Assembly: GCA_028583605.1 (NCBI GenBank)
Contig: CM053328.1
Location: 14,567,107 to 14,631,106 of the forward strand
DNA: 64,000 bases
DNA from: Dastarcus helophoroides
Taxonomy: Eukaryota; Arthropoda; Insecta; Coleoptera; Bothrideridae
Reading direction: 5' to 3'
Of this stretch, positions 1-9,600 are shown piece by piece (the stretch's first letter is position 1; the number at the start of each line of letters is the position of its first letter). The translations under genes and the position numbers were made by a program. The notes below the pieces were generated by a model. The model saw nothing but the letters and a program-made list of their open reading frames with translations. It did no database searches and was not told the DNA's origin.

Positions 1-394
1 AAAATTCTCAATCAAATTCCAATTTACTATTCGAAGCTGTTCGTATCGAAAACAAAATTTTAAAAAATTAGTTTGAAATTAAATGTGTAATGTTCTAAAA
101 AAATTAATATTAAGACAAAATAAACAGAAACTGAAAATTTTAAATTAAAAATAAATATCCATCGATTTTGTACATTTTGAGTAAATTTTTTGCTCTCTCT
201 CGAAAGTGCTTTCCATAAAGTAGTTTTCTGCCCATTTTCTTATCAGATCTTGTTCATATTCAGTCTCTTGTTCTAAAATTATTTACTTAATTTTTATTTC
301 CTGCATGGTATAGTATTTATCTGCTTTAATTATTGTTTGGTGGAGAATTGATTTTTTACCATAGAAGTATTCTCTGAGAGCGAGTATTTGTTTA
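1..394. other. AT-rich sequence, no gene seen
   Basis: This stretch is AT-rich. The right part may still be decayed retrotransposon sequence running on from the neighbouring reverse transcriptase on the minus strand, but I could not read a convincing motif in it. Confidence 0.4.
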
Positions 395-1461
395 TTGTGT
401 AGGTTTTTTTATGTGCATGATACCTCTACCGACTTTTTTGCTGGGAAGTATTACTCTTTCCATATTTGCATTCTGATGATGTGCTCCGTATTTTGTTTGC
501 GTTGTTCTTATATTTCTCTGAAGACTTTCAAGATCCTTATCACTCCATTTGATTATCCCATACGAATTAGTATTGGGATGGTAAAGGTGTTAATAGCTTT
601 CATCGTGTATCCTCCATTTAATTCCGTTTTAAGGATGGCTTCCATTCTTTCCTGAAATTCTCTGGTAACACTGTTCTTTATTTCTGTATGGACATTGTAA
701 CTGCATTACCTCTATTCCGGGAAATATAGTTTCCTTGCTGTTTATCATTTTACCCCTTTGTATATTGATGATTTTACACTTCTCTAAGCCAAATTTTATA
801 TGTATATATGCACTGAAGTTTTGTACAATATTTAACATGTGTTTTATTTGTAACTCATTGCCGGCATATATTTTGTGATTATCCATGTAGAATAAGGGTG
901 AGAAAATATATGTTGTTTTCCACTTGCCTTTAAATTCTTAGCCATATTTTGTTGCGTTTAAGATTGTGATTAGTTGATTTATTGCTAATATGAACCACAG
1001 TGCACTAAGTGCATCTCCTTGGTATATTCCTCTCTTTATATGCATGTCTTTGATGTATATCCTTTGTTTCTCCGTGGATATAATGAGTCTGGGTTTCCAT
1101 GTTTGCATTATATTTTCCAGGAAATTTATTAGGTTCGGATGAATTTTATATAATTTGAAGATATAAATTAGCCATAAGTGGGGTACAAAATCAAAGGCCT
1201 TTCAATAATCAATATATGATACTATATGGAGGTTTTGGCTTTGTTTTCTGGTTTGTCCTAAGATTACAGGGTCCATAATGAGCTATTCCTTACATATCCT
1301 TTCGCATTTCGAGTACATCCTTTCTGCTGTCCCGTTATTATGTGGTTTTCCAAGATATGCTTATAAATTTGGTGATTATACAAGATGTTAATATTTTATA
1401 TAGGGTAGTTAGGCATGTTATTGGTCTATATTTGGCCGGATTTTTACTATCATTTAGATCC
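395..1461 (-). pseudogene. Non-LTR retrotransposon reverse transcriptase, C-terminal part, decayed
   Basis: Read on the minus strand, this encodes the core of a non-LTR reverse transcriptase with stops and frameshifts. Visible blocks in order are YRPITCL, YIDY-stop-KAFDFVPH (around 1190-1220), RGIYQGDALSALWF (around 990-1030), and the catalytic box as FYMDNHKIYA (around 860-890). Then come FGLEKCKIINIQRGK and, after a frameshift, YGIIKWSDKDLE and VERVILPS-type residues near 395-560. YMDN stands where YMDD is usual. The block order and wording resemble the R2-like group of insect and cnidarian elements, but I cannot fix the clade. The N-terminal half lies at 3942-4195, separated by a 2.5-kb insertion. 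The copy is dead. Confidence 0.75.
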
Positions 1462-1464
1462 TTA

Positions 1465-2930
1465 GGCCGTTTTTAGAGCCACGCGGGTGGCACCCGTCAC
1501 CCGCGCGCGGGTAGGCAGAATACATTTGTTTGCAGCAAGTTATTAAGGCCGTTTTTAGAGTCACGCGGGTGGCACCCGTCACCCGCGCGATTTTTTTCAA
1601 ACCTGAGCACCCGCTAAAGTTTTCTCTGTTTTGCCTTTTAGAGTCACGCGGGTAACGGACGGGTGTTATGCAGATATTATAAGTATAAATGAAAATAATT
1701 ATTATTGCCTTAATTAATTTAGAGTTTATCCATGATAGCCTCAATGTCTGTATGTTGGGGTCTTTAAAAGTTTTAAGAAAATTTTGAAAAAAATGAGTAA
1801 GTTACAATTAAACTTTTGATGAGATGGGTGTAGTTTCCTCAAGTGATCAGTTTTTTTTTAAAAAGCACACCAATATTTCAGTACTTAATAAAAATATTTT
1901 AAGCTCGAATGTCTGACTACTTGCCCCAAGTGTCCTCCCCATGCGCACAGCAAATCCGTCAATAACTAAGCTTTCAGTTTCGATATATTCAATATTCATG
2001 ATTGTACACCATAGGAAAAAATGAACATACGGCCCGTGTCACACTGAAAGACACAATATATCCAATGGCTCTCACGCCAGCGGGTGCCCGCGAGGCGTGA
2101 GAGTAGGCGCGGGTGCAAAAGACACCCGCGACGGGTGACGCACCGGCACGAGGTCACCCGTTCCACTCTAAATAACTTGCTACAAACAAATATATTCTGC
2201 CTACCCGCGCGCGGGTGACGGGTGCTACCCGCGTGACTCTAAAAACGGCCTTAGAGTGGAACAGATGACCGCGTGCGGGTCCGTCACCCGTCGCGGGTGT
2301 CTTTTGCACCCGCGCCTACTCTCACGCCTCGCGGGCACCCGCTCGCGTGAGAGCCAATGGGACATATTATGTCGTTCACTGTGACACGGGCCGTATGTTC
2401 ATTTTTTCCTATGGTGTACAATCATGAATATTGAATATATCGAAACTGAAAGCGTAATTATTGACGCATTTGCTGTGCGCATGGAAAGGACAATTGGGGC
2501 AAGTAGTTAGGAATTCGAGCTTAGTACTCATAGGATCCCAGACAAAGTAGAAATATTTTTATTAATCTGTACAGAATACTATTAGTACTGGAATGTTTGT
2601 GTATTTTTTTAATTATAAAAAAAAACTGATCACTTGAGGAAACTACACCCATTTCATCAAAAGTTTAATTGTAACTTACTCATTTTTTTCAAAAATTTCT
2701 TGAAACTTTTAAGGACCCCAACACACAGACATTGAGGCTATCAATGGATAAACTCTAAATTAATTAAGGCAATAATAATTGTTTTCATTTATATTTATAA
2801 CATCTGCATGACACCCGTCCGTTACCCGCGTGACTCTAAAAGGCAAAACAGAGAAAACTTTAGCGGGTGCTCAGGTTTGAAAAAAATCGTGCGGGTGACG
2901 GGTGCTACCCGGGTGACTCTAAAAACGGCC
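1465..2930. repeat. GC-rich interleaved foldback element (Harbinger-like ends)
   Basis: Four blocks lie in the order a, B, a', B'. Block a (1465-1546) is the inverse of a' (2168-2250). Block B (1547-2167) is the inverse of B' (2251-2930). Each end begins GGCCGTTTTTAGAG and continues into short GC-rich motifs around CGCGGGTG and CACCCG. These stand out sharply from AT-rich surroundings. The a-to-a' unit has TTA immediately outside both ends (1462-1464 and 2251-2253), fitting a Harbinger-type MITE. The B/B' pair makes a foldback with arms of more than 600 bp. No transposase is encoded here. Confidence 0.75.
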
Positions 2931-2991
2931 TACTTGTTTGTGACTCACAATCAGTGATAGGAAGCAACTGAAGTGAATTGTGACAGTGAAA

Positions 2992-3108
2992 ATGTCCAAA
3001 AAATTTTCTGATGTTGATGTTGATATATTAATCGAGCAAACCCATGAATTTTCTTGTTTACATGATCACGAAAACAAGGACTTTCTTAATTATTTAGTTA
3101 TCTTATAA
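2992..3108 (+). pseudogene. MADF-like ORF fragment of a Harbinger-type element
   Basis: A 38-codon ORF starts MSKKFSDVDVDILIEQTHEF and continues with a CLHDHENKDF block before stopping. The pattern (acidic start, D-[IV]-LIE, hydrophobic and cysteine residues, then HENKDF) resembles the beginning of a MADF DNA-binding domain. MADF/Myb-like proteins are the usual second ORF of PIF/Harbinger transposons, which fits the TTA-flanked insertion it sits in. It ends before the rest of the domain, so it is a fragment. The identification rests on a short stretch only. Confidence 0.4.
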
Positions 3109-3825
3109 ACAATAATTCATTTAAGTAAAAATTATTTAGAAGGCTTTAATCATAATATAATATTCATAATTTTCATAATAATGCGCAGCCAAACAATTTA
3201 TCAAGTACCATCCATTAAGTCCTTGAAAGTTCTTTCATCTCTGACAATAAAGTTATAATTAAATTCACGTTTGGGCAATATGAAATTGTATAGCATCTCC
3301 ATTCTTTTAATCATTATTTAAAGCAGGTTATTTAAGTAATTTAACAGGGAAAATTCCCTATTTGAGATTGGTTGGTAAATAGTGAATTTTACCATTAAAA
3401 AATTCTTTTGCAGGCGAATCCTAATTAGATTTACGGGAGTACCATATGAAAAACACGTTTTGTAATATTTTATGAAAAATTTGACCAATAAGGACTTTAT
3501 ATTCAATAAAAAACTTTAAGATAATGTACCCGTAAACGTAACAGTATGACTAAAAAAATGGTGTTTTTTTCATTGTATCTACTCAGAGAAAAGGGGGCTC
3601 TTTATTACCATTAATTCTAGAAAATTAAATTTTAAAAGTTTATGTATAGTTAAAATAAAGGTAAGTATATTTGAAAATAACAATCAGAATTACAGTTTCT
3701 AAGTAAGATTTAAACAAAATGATTATTAAATTACTATTTTCGCTTCAGTTTCCTTTTTATTGTGAAATTTTACGGGTTAAATTACAAAATCTAATTCTTA
3801 TCAGCTATTTTGCCATTCATTTAAA
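3109..3825. other. Non-coding interior of the insertion
   Basis: This is AT-rich sequence between the MADF-like fragment and the GC-rich right terminus. Short ORFs here show no recognisable family. Confidence 0.4.
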
Positions 3826-3941
3826 GCAACGACTGCCGAACGTGGACGTTGCAAGGAAAACATATGAACGCAACGGACGTCCGCTACTGCGGAACGTCAC
3901 GGACGTCCGCAGACTACAGACGTCGCAAGGAAAACATACCT
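3826..3941. repeat. GC-rich right terminus of the insertion with internal repeats
   Basis: The sequence GCAAGGAAAACATA occurs twice (about 3850 and 3924), and the motif GGACGTCCGC twice between them. This short-motif-rich end abuts the TTA at 3942. It does not match the inverted repeats at the left end, so it probably belongs to a second element whose left end is gone. Confidence 0.45.
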
Positions 3942-4195
3942 TTAGAGATTAGGTAGGTGTTTCCTTCTGTTAAAAATGGTGAGAATTCGTTGAGGTTAGT
4001 CAGTATATTATTAAACTGTTTTGCTAAGTGCTTGTGTACAGTTGTAAACTTTTTCCACCAGAAGTTTTGAATTTTATCTGGCCCAGGTGCCTTCCAATTT
4101 TTAGTTCTCATTATTACTTTTCGTATCTTCTAGTGTTGGTTGGTTTTCTGCCATACCTTCTCCTGCATATTCAATTTTTCCTATTATTATTATTT
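3942..4195 (-). pseudogene. Non-LTR retrotransposon reverse transcriptase, N-terminal part
   Basis: This is the minus-strand continuation of the element at 395-1461. It reads NWKAPGPDKIQNFWWKKF, then HKHLAKQFNNIL and LTEGNTYLISK. WKAPGPDxI..FW is the conserved start of the reverse transcriptase palm region in many non-LTR elements, and LxxGxTYLIxK precedes YRPITCL. The two halves read in the right order on the same strand once the intervening insertion is removed. Confidence 0.75.
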
Positions 4196-5381
4196 TTACT
4201 ATTATTTTGATTAATGGCGAATTTGCTGTTGGATAAAATAAAAGTTTTTTGTGTGCAATTAAAATTAACACAATTTTTTTTCTGAAAAAAAAATATCTGC
4301 TGTGATATAGTTTCTAATTTAACTTGTTACAAAACAATTCTTCTCCAATTGACTTCAGACTATGTGCTTAATTAGAGCACTTTGTCTTGCTGTAGGCATT
4401 TTTCACACAAGAGCACCTTACCCAAAACAGTTCAAAGATAAATTTTAGAAAAGGAATATCCTTCTCCTAATTTTATCGCTTTATCCCAATAGCTATTTTT
4501 AGATAAAAGTTAAGTTAAATATAAGCAACTTAGTTCAATTCTCCAGCATCACAATAGCAGGCAAAACTTAAAAGGGACTGGGTGGATTATAAAAGTAATT
4601 GTTTTTAAATTATTATTTTCAAAATCTATACTTGAAGCTTCTTATTGTTATAATGGTCAAAAACCGCTACCTATGTCATTATCCTTAGTTTATCCAGTAC
4701 ATATTTCTGCTTACAACCTTGAGAAGTGTGAATGTACTTAGAAATATCTATAGATAAGGCTAAATTGGCAAATTTTTTTTTTTTTTTCAAAATAGATTTG
4801 AATCATGTATAAAAAGGCAAAAAATAAGCGAAATTAAAATTTAGGCAATAACGCATGAAAAACTCCAAAAAAGATGAAAAGGTAGGAGCATCGAATTTTA
4901 CCTTAAATTTAGACTCTATTCATAACTACTATAGTAACGATAAATACAACAAGAAATATTAAAAATTTTACAATGTTTCTATAAATATTTGCTAAAATCG
5001 GAACTGGTTTCGCTTCTCAACATCTTTTGTTAGTTATAAACAAAATTTTGAAGCAAAAATCGAGATTTTCAGGTAAAATTCACAATATTGAGATCAAAAT
5101 CAAAGAGCAAATGTGAACTTTCATTACGCTCTAATTCTAAAACGTTATTTAATTTACTCAACATACTAAGTTAACTAATAAATAAATAAATAAATAAAAA
5201 ATATGTATAAATTTTATTAAAAAAAACTATTTTACAGAATATTGCACATTAACTGAATATAAAACGTAAATTATTATAAGGTTTCTATCAAATTTTTATA
5301 TACAAAATGCACCATAACGTTTAATGAATTGATTACATTTAGCAAATGCGAAAATTGTACTTTCTACAATACATTCCTTTT
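4196..5381. other. AT-rich intergenic sequence 3' of mwh
   Basis: No gene is seen. It includes a short TAAA microsatellite at about 5179-5202 and, on the minus strand, an AATAAA at 5213-5218. That signal lies about 165 bp beyond the mwh stop and is a plausible polyadenylation signal. Confidence 0.5.
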
Positions 5382-6670
5382 TTAATACAATCCAGAAGGA
5401 ATGTCAGTAACTTTCCCGGCGAGTCTACAGTTGCTGCCAGTTGAAATATACTCCTTATTAGTATACACAGTTACTAAGTTACTGTCTTTTAGAATGTGCC
5501 CCGAGTACATCCCGGCGTTCGCATGCCCCCTCTTAATCAAAAAACTTGAATTCGAACTCGCCCTCTTTCTCTTGCACTCTTGGGAAATAATAGGGCACCT
5601 CGTACTGATCCTTAGGACACGGCAAAAACATCCGCTGCTTCTCCTCCGAGTGCGCGCTCACCTTATTTGTCCCGAAAAACATATTAGAAACGCTTCGGGA
5701 CAAAGTCGTGGCGCTGACATTCCCCGAGTCGCTTTTGGTCCTCTGCTGCGGGTTCTCCGTCACGACAATGTCCACCATGGAGTCTAGCCCATCACCGATG
5801 CGATCTAAGCTTTTCGATTTTATCCGCTGCGCCAGCTCTGTGAGAACGTTTTGTTTTTGGATATATTGGGGCGCCGCTGCGCTAGAGCGAAAGTCGTCGA
5901 GCCTTCCGTTTTCCCCAAGGTGAAACTTCGGTAAATGCCTAAAGGATTCCGATCTTTTAATGCTGGTTTTTGAGCCGCGTCTCTTTAATGGAGATTTAGT
6001 GGTTCTCTTGGTAGGTTGGTCCTGACTGTGGATTGCCTTGACATTTGGAGGCGCTCAGTAGCGAATCGGAGCCATCGTCGCTAGTGTTATAGGCCGTTTC
6101 GTTCTCGAAAAACATCTCCTTATTTCCATACTCGTAGTCCTCAACTGGGACGAAGAGGTGAATCAAACTTTTAGCCCGTCGCGGAGGCTGCGGGTTCAAC
6201 TTCGAAGGAATTATTTCTACTTCGTGCTCCAAAGAGTTATCATCCGCAGCTGGGTGCATCCTCATCTTTAATTTCCCAGCGACTTGAGCTTCCTCAATCT
6301 TCTTTCTTATCTGCTGCTCGTTTTTGTAGTTCTCAGACTCTACGTCATTTATAATGTTGTTAAGCTCCTCCATCACTTCTTCAATAGTGGTCTCCTCTTC
6401 ATCACATGGCGCCTTTTCGATTGCAGATGTCGCCTCTTTCGAAGTTTTTTTCTCAATGTTATACAGATGGTACTTTTGCGTATCCTCTGGTGATGAACTA
6501 CGCTCAGATGACGATATCCCTTCATCATCAGTTTTTCCGGATTTGTCTCTATATTTCCGCGTCTCAGATTTGTTGGATTTAAGCGACAGAACTTCGTCCT
6601 GAAGCTCTCCGCATCTATCTTTGAGGCACTGCTCGAGAGAAATCAAAATTCCTTTTTCTTCTTGCAAGAT
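5382..6670 (-). CDS. mwh: mwh last exon (coiled coil and C-terminal tail, two frameshifts)
   Basis: The acceptor TTTTTAG precedes 6670. The exon runs ILQEEKGILISLEQCLKDRC, through an acidic serine-rich segment (SSERSSSPEDT, DEEETTIEEVMEEL) and a basic segment (TKRTTKSPLKRRG). It continues by KDQYEVPYYFPRVQEK to VTDIPSGLY and a stop at 5382-5384. One surplus T in the TTT run at 6044-6046 (AAA on the coding strand) and one in the six-A run 5539-5544 break the frame. Without them the exon is 429 codons including the stop. The protein-like reading right up to the last codon argues for real coding sequence. Confidence 0.75.
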
Positions 6671-9600
6671 CTAAAAAGAAAGTTATCTTGGTGGTGATCT
6701 GGATATATAGGTAATAACTTACCTGAACTTTTCTCTCTAAAAGAAGCACTTTGTCGCGTAGTCTATCGTTCTCCCTTTCAGCATTGTTGGCCCTAATCAT
6801 CAAAGTCTGTACATCTATATTGTGGGTGTCCCAATGGTTAATTTCCTCCAGGATTTTATCAGCAATGTTCGAGTTTACCGATATATTCTGCGAAAAAAAC
6901 TCTGATAGTGAACGCACAACATAAATAAAAACATTAAATTACCTTTCTAATGATGTCAACGTCAAACCCAGCTTGATCCAGCTCAGCTTGTATGTACAGT
7001 CGCTTCTGCAAACTACTGGATGTGTCCAAGAATTTATTCAAGAACTTCATGCCGGCCGCCAGGAGTTCCACTTGACCCCCGGTAGAAGTTAGCATCCCAA
7101 CCAAGAATCTAAACCGGACTGGTTCCCCGAAACGCAGACGTAGAGTCGACATAGCTTCGGAAACCGCCGAATGCCCATTACCAGGAGGTTCGCAAGTTTT
7201 CGTTAGCAACTAGACAGAGAAAGAATAGTTAAAACAAATGTCTTATAAGGCGTTCTAGCTAAGGATTCTGCAACTAGCACGCTGTCAAGATAAAATAATT
7301 ACCGTATATTTCTAAAACTGAAATTAAGCTTCACAAATTCCATTAAAAGAACTTAGTTCTCCAGTTCATCTGATAATACTTGACAAGTCAACAATGAAAA
7401 GACAAAAAAAATTCCTAAATGAGGAAAAGGACGAAGAAAACGACGAACGGTTAAGGTGAAGAAGATGAGGAGAAAAAAGAGCGGAGGAATAAAATGGTAA
7501 AAAAGAAAGAAAAAGAAAGAATGCAATAGACTAGAAAAGGAGAGGAAAAGAAAGAAAAAGAAGAAGAGGAAAAAGAAAAATAAATAAAAAAAGAAAAGAG
7601 TAATAAATGGTAATAAAAAGAAAAAGAAGGCAAGGATAAAAATATAAAATAATAGGATACCATTTCAAAGTTTGAAATGTTAAATGAATCAAACAATTTT
7701 TATTTTAGCAAAATAATTGAATGATAATAAAAAGAAGAACGTCAGCAAAATGGTGAAGAAACAGAGAAGACGTATAAAGAGGAAGGATAGGAAAAAAGAA
7801 AAAAAAGAAATTGAATAGAAGGATGAATAAAAAGAAGAAAAGAAATCGAATTCATGTGGAAAAGTAAAATGAATATGAATAAAAAAAGGAAAAATAAGGT
7901 GAAAAAACAAAGTAAAATAAAAATAATAAAAAAACTATTAATTTAAAGAAAGGGGAAAAGGAGAAAAAAATAAAAAGAGGAAATATCCATTTGGACACGA
8001 AGAATCAAAATAAATCAAATAATTATTATTGAGATTTAAACCACAAGTGTTAATATTATTAAAAAAAATACTGCCCTAAATCAAAATAAGGCAGAAAAAG
8101 AATTAGGAGGAAATGTAAAAAGTGGAAAAGAAAAAGAAAGAAAATGAATTTGAGGAACGAAAGAAAAGAGGAAGAAAAAATAATAAAACAAATTAATAGA
8201 ACAAAGGGAGATTAGAAGGAAAGCCTACAGGAGAAAGAGAAAGATGAAATCAAAATATTAACTTGGCAGCCAACAGGAAACCAAGTCAAGATTTAGGCAC
8301 GAACATTGATAAATATTGTAAACAAAATGTCTGAGATAAAAAGGAGCAAAAGTAGTAGGGCAAGAAAAGGTAAAAAGTGAAATAAAATTGAAGAAAAGAA
8401 ATGGTGAAAAAGACGAATAATATGAGAAAGTAAAGAGAAGACAAAAAGTAAGAGAAACTCTAGAACGAGGAATAAGTGGAGAAGAAGTTAAAGTAAAAAC
8501 ATCAAGTAAGAAAGCATTGGAATAAATCTAATAGGTTTTCATTATGATTCAAATTAACGGAAAGACAAAGTAAGGCAAAGTAGACAAAAAAATGAATAGG
8601 AAGTATCAAGACAAGGTTTAGTCACGATTGTTGTTAAATATTGCTAAACACAAATTCAAAGGAAGTTGAAATATCAAAATAAACCCAAAAAATTTTACAC
8701 ACCTAAACTGTGATAAACTTACTTCCAGTGCCAAAATTCTCGATTTGTTTACGTTGCTCATGATGCAGATGGCCAAAGTGAAGAGACCAGCCGAAGAAGC
8801 AGTTAATCTTCTGGACGCCTCGGGATAGCGTGTGCAGCAAGTCAACAAGCACTGGAGGACAGGCGAGCTCGTCCAAAAGGGCCCTTCTTTGGATGGCAGG
8901 CGAAATTTTTCCCGTTGTATGGCTGGAACCCGGCGAAGCTTGGGGATTGGTCGACTGACTCAACTGAATGGCTCGTAGGAGGTCCAGCAGAAGGGTTATG
9001 CCATCCAAGGGATCTGATACGAACTCTTGAACGAAGCTGGAATGGGAATTTTGATTTTAAAGATTAGTAATATTTGAAAATCAACATTGATTGAGGTCAG
9101 CTGCTTCAGTAGAACGTACTTTTTTCAGTTGGATAGCTCCAAAAATATCAATCTGCCAAAATAAGTAAAAATTTGCTTCTAGTGGTCGATTAAAATATAT
9201 TCGCGAGTAAATATCTTTAGATATCATTAAATATTCGAAACGGGAAGAGTTCCTTCATATTTACTTGTAATTAATATAGCTGAAAATATGTCTTAGTAGC
9301 TTTAGCAAACTAACACGTAATGTGTTAAAATGTATTAAATTATTCTAGTGTTGGTCCTAATTCAATCATATTTAATCATCTTTGTCTATCCTCAAAGTGA
9401 GAGACGTTTTTAAAGATCTTCATAAAATAAGTATGGGTTGAGATATTATACAAAATTTTATGCTATTGTGATTATAATCCCCTCATAATTTCTAGTTAAT
9501 ATTTACTATCATTAATTTTAGTTTTTCTCTTTACATTTCTAATTTAAAAAAATCCTAATTAATCTTAGAAGTTCTACAATAACGTCAGAGATTCTACCTA

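Larger units (their letters stand above)
1465..3941. mobile_element. 2.5-kb insertion splitting the reverse transcriptase, TTA on both sides
   Basis: The reverse transcriptase stops matching at 1461 and resumes at 3942. TTA stands at 1462-1464 and again at 3942-3944. With the insertion and one TTA removed, the protein reads TYLISKDLNDSKNPAKYRP across the join, as expected for this family. A 3-bp TTA/TAA duplication and ends starting GGCC are typical of PIF/Harbinger transposons. The left end carries GC-rich inverted repeats. The right end (3826-3941) has a different GC-rich repetitive terminus, so the insertion is probably composite, with one element inside or replacing part of another. Confidence 0.65.

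Noticed and set aside
1454..1744. 96-codon minus ORF
   Set aside because: It runs through the GC-rich inverted repeats of the foldback and is not a protein gene.
5401..5923. Plus-strand ORFs of 128 and 71 codons
   Set aside because: They are antisense shadows of the mwh last exon, whose minus-strand reading is clearly protein-like.
7451..7910. Serine/phenylalanine-rich minus ORFs
   Set aside because: They are translations of the pyrimidine-rich strand of a simple tract.
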